Shown here: positions 29,753-39,999 of the stretch, in pieces | Position numbering within the stretch: the stretch's first letter is position 1 | Layout of the letters: each line of letters starts with the position of its first letter | Source: Lamellibrachia columna | Taxonomy: Eukaryota > Annelida > Polychaeta > Sabellida > Siboglinidae | Length of the DNA stretch: 64,000 nucleotides | Assembly: GCA_963662155.1 (NCBI GenBank) | Contig: OY759261.1 | Coordinates: forward strand, 44,843,556 to 44,907,555 | Direction of reading: 5' to 3' | Made by a program: the position numbers and the translations under genes | Notes under the pieces: model-generated | Database searches by the model: none | What the model was told of the DNA's origin: nothing | The model's input: only the letters and a program-made list of their open reading frames with translations

Positions 29753-30624
29753 AGGCGCTTCCTCAATTCGATTTTTGCTAGTCTAATTTCAAATCAATAT
29801 TCCGAAAAATAAAACCTACCTGTATGCACTGCAACATGCTAGCTCGTTTGTGCCACATTTGTATGTAGTTTTTGTGTGAAATCATCAGAGAAACTATTAA
29901 ATTACTTATTTAATGCTTGTTTCGTAACTTTGTCATGTGATCGGCGAGAGGTTGGAAGTCCATGATCAGCATTGACCCACACGGTGTTTAATATTTTGGA
30001 TATCCACTGTTTTTATTCTTACCAGATCAAACGACTGTAGTAAATTCTTTCGATGATTTGCACAAAAATATGTATTTGTTTTATTAAATCGACGGCGGAT
30101 TTTACATAAAGTATTCACACATTACATATTTAGACACCATGGACCCGGATTTGCGATGTGGTAAATCAGTTGAGGAAGCAGTTTTAACATTTGGCGAATC
30201 CGGTTTGTTGATGTCCAAATATGCAGTGTGTGAATAGTTTAAGTAACATCCGCGGTCGATTTAAAGAACAATGGGCGTATTGTTTTTTAATCATCGAACG
30301 AATTGACTTCAGTCATTAGATCTGATAATGCTCAAAATCGTGGATATCAAAAATAGTGAACACTTTGTCCGGCAACGCCGATCATGGGCGTGCCTTCCAT
30401 CCTCTCTCCGGTCACGTGAGTTTGGAATATTCCCTTTTCACCTGGCTTAATGTTTGATTAAACATTAAGTAATGTAATAGTTAGTCTGATGATTTTACAA
30501 AAACTACATACAAAAGTTGCACAAATGAACTAGCATGTTGTAGTGGATACTATGTAAGTTTGATTTTTCGCGAAATGTATTTGAAATGAGACTAGCAAAA
30601 AAAAATCGAATTGAGGAGGAACTT
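29753..30624. mobile_element. TTAA-flanked near-palindromic element
   Basis: Two arms of about 430 bp are reverse complements with scattered differences and meet near 30165-30195. Matching pairs include CTCAATTCGATTTTTGCTAG (left) with its complement at 30595-30620, CACTGCAACATGCTAGCTCG with its relative at 30526-30546, and GTTTTTGTGTGAAATCATCA with 30485-30505. The ends are AGGCGCTTCCTC and GAGGAGGAACTT, each bordered by TTAA (29749-29752, 30625-30628), the target duplication of piggyBac and Kolobok elements. There is no coding capacity. Confidence 0.8.
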
Positions 30625-30628
30625 TTAA

Positions 30629-30740
30629 GCTGCTTATAGTGTAACGAAATGAGGTACGTATTTGAAATTGGGGAGGCACCTTTAAAGGTCCCTCCTCAAT
30701 TCGATGTTGTCGATTTGTGGCTCGAGAATATGGATGCAAC
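30629..30740. mobile_element. Two family ends abutting at one TTAA
   Basis: The right end of one TTAA-family element (ATTTGAAATTGGGGAGGCACCT, ending 30681) and the left end of another (AGGTCCCTCCTCAATTCGAT, from 30686) share a single TTAA at 30682-30685. Both are very short remnants. Confidence 0.65.
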
Positions 30741-30983
30741 TAGTGCAGATGGGTTACTAAATACCACTGATTTAATTGTTTGTGAGAACAGTTATTCCTG
30801 GATGTTTTTCCTTTATTTTGGCGCGTAAAGGTACCGAGTGAGATCGTCCCGACAGCGCTGTGCTGTGTACTACTGGTGTATTCGCTAGACAGTCCGGGTT
30901 AGGTATATTTGCTAATGCATGTATATTCGGATTACAGTCCTAGAGTAAATGTATTAATCCTTTTTTAATAACGTATATAGGTA

Positions 30984-30991
30984 TGCACACA

Positions 30992-31059
<68 letters not shown>

Positions 31060-31062
31060 CAC
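30984..31062. repeat. (ACGC)n microsatellite
   Basis: About 18 tandem ACGC units with CACA edges. This tetranucleotide recurs as its complement at 35530-35680 and 61968-62021. Confidence 0.96.
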
Positions 31063-31065
31063 ACT

Positions 31066-31754
31066 TATTTATTGTATTGTGTTCAGCTCCAAAAGGTCAG
31101 AAGACCCAGTAATAGGACTGATAACAAAATATAAGAACTGATATAAGAATACGTATAAATAATAAAAACAGTAAGAACAATAGGTATAATAACGGTATAA
31201 AACCGCACAAAACCGACATTACTAACATATCAGGCTAAGACATTAACATTATACATAGAAATGTATTTGAATTATAGATCTGATTAGTATTGGCTCCTAT
31301 AAATATATCACAAGTGGGTTCAGTTAAAAAAAGTTGTGTTGAAAGTAGTCACACATCTGTTTAGAACCGAGTATTTCCTAACGTTGATTCTGCTCTTGGA
31401 AATTCTAAAAGTAGTGTGGTTTTGTAGAGATCTTGAAGGACAATGATATTGGATATTTCCTACCAGACATGACGAATCTAGAAGAGAGTGCGCACACTTG
31501 TGTAGAAAGATCAGATCTGCGACTTGCCTACGATGTTGAAGGGACGGTAGTCTAAAATAATGGCAAAGCGCAGAATAATAGTGTTCTGTATTTGTAACAG
31601 AGATACTTAATGATTTTTTTTTAACTCGTTCGAATTTGTCGATAAAAGTACGTTGCCACAGATTCCAAATAACACTGCAATACTCCAACTGGCTTCTGAG
31701 TAGAGATATATACAAGGATCGCAAAGCTTGTACATCAGTACATGTTGTGCGCAT
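31066..31754 (-). mobile_element. Jockey/CR1-type LINE 3' end
   Basis: A 144-codon minus frame (31320-31754) reads LRSLYISLLRSQLEYCSVIW then FERVKKK and LPSLQHRRQVADLIFLHK, the standard thumb/C-terminal motifs of non-LTR reverse transcriptases, ending with a stop at 31320. The stretch to 31066 is its AT-rich 3' UTR. Upstream sequence is replaced by a TG array. Confidence 0.78.
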
Positions 31755-31780
31755 ACGTGTGTGCGTGCGTGTATGCGTGC

Positions 31781-31783
<3 letters not shown>

Positions 31784-31867
<84 letters not shown>

Positions 31868-31987
31868 GTGCGTGTGTGCGTGTGTGCGTGTGTGCGTGTG
31901 TGCGTGTGTGCGTGTGTGCGTGTGTGCGTGTGTGCGTGTGTGCGTGTGTGCGTGTGTGCGTGTGTGCGTGTGTGCGTGTGTGTGTGT
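31784..31987. repeat. (TG)n followed by (TGTGTGCG)n
   Basis: A pure TG run (31784-31860) is followed by an 8-bp higher-order unit TGTGTGCG repeated about 15 times. It interrupts the 5' side of the LINE fragment at 31320-31754. Confidence 0.96.
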
Positions 31988-32400
31988 ACAGACGTATTCA
32001 AGATGTTGCTAGCTTCGGATAGTCTACCTTTCTCAACTATTAACGGGTCGTTTCAAAATAATATTAACCTGCTGTAAATAGACATGCCATGCGAATTGAC
32101 GTTGGTCTTCAAACCGGTCAACGTTTTTGTAAATAAAATATAGATGTTAATGTATGCTGATTGAAGAAGAAATATGAATGTTAAATGTTTGTTTTGATAT
32201 AGGCCTATGTTGTCTTACGGATAACCATGAATGTGTATCGCTAACATAACCAAATAAATCAATGTGCACTTGCACTTAAAAATAGAGCATTTGCATTTGA
32301 AAAAAGTTTCCTTCTCCTCCGCCTTCTTCACCTTCTATTACAGCCTCACTTATTACTCAGATACTGTGTGACTTGAGAATTGTCGAGCTGTGTGCATTTG

Positions 32401-33462
32401 CGCCCTTAACAAGATTTAACAAGATTGCCATCTCAAACAACAAGTTCCAGATGGCAAGTTGACAAGGAAGCCATTGGCCTATCGAGAATCCAACAATTTT
32501 ATCATCTATGTATAGCCCGCCCTTATCAGATATATGTTAATTCTATTTTTAAGCATTCACACTACTAACATTAACACAATCATTTGACAGTTTGTTCAAA
32601 TCATTTATCACCCTGTGTGAGAATGAGTACTTTCTCATGTCCTACCTACACTGTTCCTTGACTACAATTCTGCTTTATGTCCTCTGGTTCTGCTGCCTTC
32701 TTTAAATTTAAAGAACACATTCTTATCAATATCCTCATAACCATTCACTATTTTAAATACTAACACTTCTATTTGGTCTCCTCTTAATCTCCTGGTCTCT
32801 TGTTTATGTCCTTCTTACGATATGGCCTCCATGCTTGTATACAATATTCCAAATACGGTCTAACTATTGCTTTGTACAGGGGTACAATTAACTGTTTCTC
32901 CTCATATGTGATAGCTCTCCTAATTAGCCTTAGCATTTGATTTCCTTTTGAAGCAGCAATCCCACATTGCTCTGAAACTTTCATGTCAGCACTAAATGTT
33001 ACTCCTATGTCCTTTTCTTGTGTGGTTTTACCTAGTACAGCATCGCCCATTGTATATTATTCGTCCATGTTTCTGTGTAATATGTGTAAGCCTTTACACT
33101 TCCTAAAATTTAATAACATTTACCATTTTTGTGATCATTTAATTAATTTATCTAGATCATCCTGTAAACTTTGTTTATCTGTATCATTGTAACCTTTCTG
33201 AAAACGTTTATGTCATCTGCAAATTTCAGTACTTTGTTAGATATTTCATCTTCCAACTAATTTACATATATTAAAAACAGCATAGGGCCTAATACTGATC
33301 CCTGTGGTACCCCATTCAAAACAGATTTCCAGTTTGAAATCTCACAATCTACTATTACTCTTGGCCTTCTGTGTAAGCCACTTTTATATCCAATTGATTA
33401 CATCAATACCGTGGGCTTTTAGTTTAAGTAACAATCGCTGATGTGGCACTTTAACAATTGAT
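32401..33462 (-). mobile_element. Jockey/CR1-like LINE, copy C
   Basis: Starts (minus sense) with HQRLLLKLKAHG-like sequence near 33450, then GVPQGSVLG (about 33290-33320), ADDIN-like (about 33200), MGDAVLGKTTQEKDIGVTFS (about 32990-33050), [20 protein letters not shown] (about 32810-32870), and the 3' tail at 32405-32525. It is collinear with copy A and has several frameshifts. It seems to have landed next to the L2-like fragment at 33470. Confidence 0.85.
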
Positions 33463-33469
33463 CTTTGCT

Positions 33470-34127
33470 ACGCTTCAGTGCCTTTAGCCTACACGTCTAT
33501 AGCGTTACCTCCTATTGGATCAGCTGACTACAACTGTGTCCTCCTAGCCCCCGTGTATACACCGGTCTTTCATAGACAAGAGCGGGTGGTGAAAACCGTG
33601 AAAAGCGGGACTGCCGATAATATTGTAATTCCAACCAAACAAATCAATGTTTTTGCAACAATAAACCTTGGGTCACGAAAGATCTAAAAGCCGACCTAAA
33701 TAAAAAGAAAAGAGTCTTCTTCCACGGTACGACCGAAGAGAAAGAACAGGTAAATAAAAAAGTAAAAGCAGCAATTACGCAGGCAAAATAGCAGTATAAA
33801 CAGAAGGTTGAACTCAAGTTTGTTGGCGGTAATTTTCGTGACGCTTGGAAGGGGATAAAGAGCATGGCAGCTGTCAACATGATGACAGACCCAGTTAGAT
33901 CTAAGGTCAGGCTGCAGGGTGTGGGTGATGAGTCTTTGTCCGAAGTGTTTAATGATTTCTTTACACGTTTTGAAGGACACAACTTTTCATCCTACGTGTC
34001 TGATCTAAAGTCATCTTTGACTTTTGATAAAACTGCTGTCATTGATCAGAAGAGTGTAGCTAATTGTCTTAAGATGATCAACTTAATCAATAGTCCTTTA
34101 TTTTTGTCCCTGGTAGGCATACCGTGA
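33470..34127 (+). mobile_element. L2-like LINE fragment (linker before the reverse transcriptase)
   Basis: Plus frames encode KKRVFFHGTTEEKEQVNKKV, KQKVELKFVGGNFRDAWKGI and DESLSEVFNDFFTRFE, the endonuclease-to-reverse-transcriptase linker of L2/CR1-type LINEs, interrupted by stops (about 33687 and 33790). The reverse transcriptase itself is absent. Confidence 0.72.
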
Positions 34128-35094
34128 TGTCCTCTCCTCTGCATAGACATACGCACACACGTACGCACGCACGCACAATGGTATGCACATACATGGTCGA
34201 TTGGAGAGAGCGACTACCACTCTGTGGGTCCACGAAAGGTTACACACCTGTGTAGGCAACGAGCCAATTTAAAGAGTACCCGATTCAGTGCCGCAGCAAG
34301 CCGCCGTCCCTCAAGCCATTGCAAAGTGGGTCAACGGTAATATAATTTTATTATCCAGGAGCGGTGCCAGCTCGCGGGTGTTTTACGACGTTGTTGTCGT
34401 CACCACTAACAGGTCGAGCGGTGTAGGGCAATTTTACTTGGCGCTCAAGTACTGGATGGCACGAAACAAAGTGAATTAAGGAACAGTGTAGACTATTATT
34501 TTATCAGAAAATATTTATGATACTTCATTGTTTCCATGTCCACGTGTCATCTGGGTTTGTTTTGCGTTGTTTGGCAATATCTTGTTTTATTGTATTATAA
34601 TGGATAAAGTACGTGGAAATTAACTTCCGACTATTACTGGACAGCTGGATCGAACTACCTGTATTCATAGGCCACCGTATTAAATTTAATCTCGATTAAC
34701 AAGGCTCCGTGAGGTGGCGCCACTTCTTTGTCGGTCTAACAACCGTCTAGTGGCTAGCTTCGATTACACAGGCTCCGTGAGGTGGCGCCACCGTTTGTTG
34801 AAAACACCAGATTCTGGGCGCAAACATAATTAGCTAATTACGATGTCATCCGGGCAATTGGCTTATTTATAAAATAATATCTAACTTTTATCAGTTTATT
34901 CGATACAATTTAAATTAACTTTAAACTTAGATTTTATTGACACAACTGTGAGATTGAAAGTTAAATCAAGCAAACAAAAATGTTTAGTGTAGCATATCGA
35001 TAATCACGCTGATTGGCTGCTTGCGCTTCACGGGAACGCCTACAGAAAATGGATTGGTGACAGTGAGTAACAACCCTTATGAAAATACTCCATC
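34128..35094. other. Intergenic stretch with a 32-bp direct repeat
   Basis: No gene recognised. A 32-base sequence containing AGGCTCCGTGAGGTGGCGCC occurs at 34692-34723 and again at 34760-34791 with two differences. Confidence 0.55.
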
Positions 35095-35099
35095 GTATT

Positions 35100-35345
35100 C
35101 CGGTAAAATACCACGGTTTTTTAAACAGATAAACCATGGTAAAATATTATGATATACCATGGAAACCATGGTATACCATGGTGTTTTGAAACATGGTAGC
35201 CATGATGTTTTGAAACGTGTCAACCATGGCATACCGTACAATTACTATACAAAATATATGAAAAATCATGGTCTACCACAGTTTACCATATAATATCACG
35301 GTATGCCATGGCGTACCATGTAACAGAACGAACTACCATGTAATT
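35100..35345. repeat. Cluster of TACCATGGTA-type palindromes
   Basis: About a dozen overlapping CCATGG, TACCATG and CATGGTA motifs occur in 250 bp (for example ATACCATGGAAACCATGGTA at about 35154-35173). They make a dense self-complementary block. Origin unknown; possibly the core of a small inverted-repeat element. Confidence 0.65.
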
Positions 35346-35492
35346 CCAATGTGGATTGTGATGCCCTCAAGAAATACCAAAAAACTCCTAATCCATTATA
35401 TAAACACAAACCGCTTACCATGACGACTAATTGCATTGATTGCTACGCCAGTTTGTATAATATTATATTTGCTTTGCTATGAAGTATGTAAC

Positions 35493-35680
<188 letters not shown>

Positions 35681-36605
35681 GAATAGCACCTACACTGTTA
35701 TTTTGGAAGACGTTTTGCTCAGTAATGGAACGACTGCGACTAAACAAAAACGTGTTCGACTGTGACTTTAAACACGTCTCAGACATCTGTCAAAAATATT
35801 CTCTTTTAAGTTGTGCAGATTGAAATGTACACTCTTTTATCGTGAAGGAGAGTTACATTCCACAACTTAGGCAAACCTACCCTTTTCAAGTTGAGCGGAC
35901 TGAAATGTACACCCTTTTATCATGAAAGAGACTTACATTCCTATCCTTTTCAAGTTGATGGCGTAAAACCAGACCGAACATATACCGAACATAAGAAACG
36001 CGACAATTTCAACATAGGTGACACCGGGGCTAGTTGTATACAGAGGCAAGTTGTTACATAGTCGTTTTACATAGCATAGCACACATATTGAGACACTATC
36101 GACATTAGTTGGTTGGAAGTCCACCAGCAGACAGACTTTCCAAAAATCAGGAGTTAAGAACGCGAAATTAACGAGGTGTGGACAAAAATGACTTTTTAAC
36201 GACTTAAGACTGTTTGGTATGCCCACATAATATCATCTCACGCAGACACTCTTTAGGTTCCGTGAAGGAAACATGTCTACTATATAGTATAAGGGGTTAT
36301 GCCAATATAGTATAAGGGGTTATGCCAAGTAGAAGTTAAAAACTGAAATTCAGGATTTTTTATCGTCCATGTGCTTTCAACTGAAAAAATATGTTTGGGA
36401 GAAGTTGTTACAATTGTAACAAAACTCGCACGCCTCGCACCGATGAATAAGCCAGCGAGTTGTGTGCTGATAGTGACTGAAAGAACAAACTTTACTTAAC
36501 CATGAAGTGTGAACGCTTTGTTTCACTTGTGAAGCCTAGCGTACACAAATATAATCAGTACTGTAAATGCTAGCAGCGTCAAACAAAATAAAACAATAAC
36601 TCGGA

Positions 36606-36725
36606 AGGGCTGGTTACGCATAGATGAAAAATAGTTTAACTCTCGATAATCCAGTGGCGTCTTTGTCCACTTGTCATCTGGGTGTTTTGCCTTGGATGGC
36701 AATCTTTTAAAATCTTATAAATGTT
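36606..36725 (+). mobile_element. Solo 3' tail of the copy-A-type LINE
   Basis: GGGCTGGTTACGCATAGATG, CTCTCGATAATCCAGTGGCG and CCACTTGTCATCTGG match 7997-8080 of copy A, ending in GGCAATCTT.TAAAATCTTA. No attached open frame. It abuts the RTE-like LINE that begins near 36740. Confidence 0.75.
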
Positions 36726-36739
36726 TTATGGCATAGCCC

Positions 36740-38150
36740 CATTTCTTACTTACTTGCTTAGTCCTAGTTGCTCAAGGTAGATCTCAGGGCCGAAACGACT
36801 CTTTTCCAACGCACTCTGTTATTTGCTGCTTTCTTTATTTCTTTCCAAAAATGTCATGCAGTGGACATTCACTTCCTTTCATTCTGTCCAATAGTATGCG
36901 TGTGAAGACTTTACTTGGTACAGACAGGAGTGTGACTCCTCTCCAGTTCTTGCACATTCTCAAGTCACCTTTCTTTGGCAGTTTTACAAAGTATCCGTTT
37001 TTCCATTCTGTTCCCAGATCTTCAGGAATAGATGGTGCAACACATCTGTTGTTGTTATCGGGTCTGGTTTCAGAGCCTCTGGTGGTGTGCCGTCTGGTCC
37101 GGGCGTCTTTCCGTCATTTAACATATTCAGTGCTCTACTTATTTCAGCCTTTGAAGGTTGATTTGTTTTAATACTTAATAACATTTCTGCTATTGGTATA
37201 TCTGGATTTTCTGCTGGTGGGTCTCTGTTTAGGATTTCTTTGAAGCGTTTTTCCCGTCTTGATCGTTGCTCCGCTTCCTTTTTATGGTTATTCCTTCTTT
37301 GTCTTCCACTGGTTTTGAAGGATTTCTTTGTTTCCTCGCTAGCGTTCTTGTAATATCATAGAGTTCGTTCATGTCCCTTCTGTGCGCTGCCATTTCAGCT
37401 TGTGTTGTTAGGTCATTGATGTAGCTTTGCTAGTCTTTTCTTGACTGCTTTGTTTAGTTGCCAGTATTTTGTTTGGTGTTCTTGTTTCTCTTGTACTGTC
37501 TTGCATCGATTGACCATTTGTTTAATTTGTTTCTTGTCTTTGATCGACGTCCGTGTTGCCGTTGATTGCCAGAATTTGTGTTTTCTCTCCCTTTTGCCTA
37601 GGACTTCTTTGCATGCTTCTTTCCAGGTGTCTGGTAGTGTGGCCCAGATAATGTCTATGGAGTTCTCTATCATATCTTCTAGGGCTTCACACCTGTTTCT
37701 CACAGCACAGTTGAACTCAAGTTTTATTTCTCTTGACTTTAGCGTTTGAACATTGTACTGTTGTTGTGGTCTATTTGCCGTGTCTGCGTATTTCTTCAGC
37801 TTTATTCTAAGAGTTCCTAGTAGAATATGGTGATTTGATGCCACATCTGCTTTTCTCTTTACTCCTATATCCATGAGACTTCTTCTCTATTTTCTGCCTG
37901 CGGCTATGTGGTCGATCTGGTTCTCTGTTTTCCCATCTGGTGAGAAAAATGTGGCTTTGTATATTGTTTTGTGTGGGAAGACACTGTCACTAATAACTAA
38001 GTCGTTAAATGTACACAAGTCTGTAAACAGTTCTCCATTTTGTATTCTTTGGTCCAATCTATGTTTTATTTCTTTGTTTATTGCCTCATAATTAGCTTTT
38101 GAGTACAAATACATTTTTCTGGATTGTGATGTTCGAGGTCGAGGATGTTG
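36740..38150 (-). mobile_element. RTE-type LINE, endonuclease to reverse-transcriptase start
   Basis: Minus-strand order: endonuclease end NGELFTDLCTFNDLVISDSV and FFSPDGKTENQIDHIA (37887-38114), then KRKADVASNHHILLGTLRIK and a helical linker with ERKHKFWQSTATR (37413-37874). Next comes LNDGKTPGPDGTPPEALKP (about 37060-37120), then a KLPKKGDLRMCKNWRGVTLL-like motif (about 36900-36985). This is the usual RTE order. The palm downstream of this is missing. Confidence 0.8.
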
Positions 38151-38159
38151 TTTCTTCTA

Positions 38160-38760
38160 GTTGGTATATCAACCATCTGATCCAAAATTTTATCATTATG
38201 AGTATCAATGGAACTTTTCTAGTTGGCTGTTTCCCTCCCATTTGAACCAATCTATCTTTCTAAAATTAAAATCGCCAAGAAGGAGAAAATTCGAATTTTC
38301 TATTGTATTTATTGAATTGTTTATATTTTGCATTATTTGTGCCTGATCTTCTTCTGGCCTACAGCATACTCCAACTTGCCAGTGTATATTAGGGTGTGGG
38401 GATATTATAACCCATAAGATTTCTGCATCTGTATTGCCAAATATGAATAATGTTGGGTTTAAATTATCTTTTATTAATAGTAGCACTCCCCCTGTCTTCC
38501 ACTGTGTATGCGCCTGGTGTGTAAAACATTTTATTTTTCTTCGGTTTTTTCTAAAGCATGTATAATGCGGTGGTGTGAATTCCGAGTCGGCAATTTCTGC
38601 GGATAATCATGTTTCAATAATGGTTATAATGTCTGGATCTTCCTCCGATACAAGAACTTCAAGTTGTGTAAATTTGTTTCTTAGGCATTGTGCATTAAAA
38701 CAGTATATCTCCTTTCCATTTAAAAAAAGTGCTGTGTACATGTTTACAAGTGTCTTCTTT
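38160..38760 (-). mobile_element. CR1/jockey-type LINE endonuclease fragment
   Basis: Minus frames encode KFTQLEVLVSEEDPDIITII (about 38620-38680) and GGVLLLIKDNLNP-like sequence, followed by VGVCCRPEEDQ and FLLLGDFNFRKIDWFKWEG, the catalytic GDFN motif of apurinic-type endonucleases. It is a different LINE family from the RTE element immediately beyond 38150. Confidence 0.78.
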
Positions 38761-38840
38761 TTTTGAAGCTGATTTTTGGTTTACTGGGTTTGGTTTGGTG
38801 GGATGTTCACGATCCGACCTGCTCTGATTATTATTATTAT

Positions 38841-39124
<284 letters not shown>

Positions 39125-39734
39125 CCTATGCGTGCTGTAGTACTGAGAGTACGTGCAGAGGTTTCCAAGGCGTTGTGTACAGTGCTCTACTCGGAAAACT
39201 TAAATATGTCCCAGGACTACTTTGTACTAAGATGCCATGGATGGAATTTGCCTGTTTGTATTCCAATGTGTTACTGATTACTGATAAACTGACATCGCTT
39301 AACCGGAACCGGAAACAACAGCGATTTAAATGTACTTTTACATGTCACTTTCCGCACACTACGCCATAAAGGTACGTTGAACGTTTTTTTAGAGAAATAT
39401 TGCTGCAATTTGTTAGATTTGAACACTTTTACCAAACAACAGGCGGCACAAGCAGAAGTAGCCGGCCAGTGAACCATGACGTCTGCATTGCCCTATTTTG
39501 CCAAGGCTCTCCACCAGCTGGCTGGCAGTGTCCAAGGAAAGCCAGTCATTGTGGAAGGCATTAACTCTCAATGACATTTCCAGAACACAGTCAACAAGAA
39601 GGGACCAATTCAAGTGACATTCTCTGTGTTCAGGCGCAATCATTGTGTCAGTTCCATAACTACCCCCATATTGGCTCGCTGTGCTGCGTGACTTCGATTA
39701 CGCAACGTGATGGCCCAGTGTCGAATGCTGCAAC

Positions 39735-39779
39735 AACAACTGTAACAACAACTGTAACAACAACTGTAACAACAACTGT

Positions 39780-39828
<49 letters not shown>

Positions 39829-39831
39829 GAG
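39735..39831. repeat. (ACAACAACTGTA)n and (CAA)n
   Basis: Four to five 12-bp ACAACAACTGTA units are followed by about 15 CAA triplets. The Thr-rich and Cys-rich frames through it are not supported as genes. Confidence 0.93.
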
Positions 39832-39999
39832 AACGACCATGTAATTAACGTCCGTTGTGCCAGAACATCGACGAAAAAACAGTGGAATTAATCTAGACAA
39901 TCTGATACGTGTTAAGCGAGTCAATGCACCACCACAACGGACAAGGGACCTCCACCTCGCCATGTTCTGTGCGGAATAAGGCAGCTGACATTATTATTT

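Noticed and set aside
39571..39963. Thr-rich plus frame and Cys-rich minus frame
   Set aside because: Both result from the (CAA)n and 12-bp repeats at 39735-39831.
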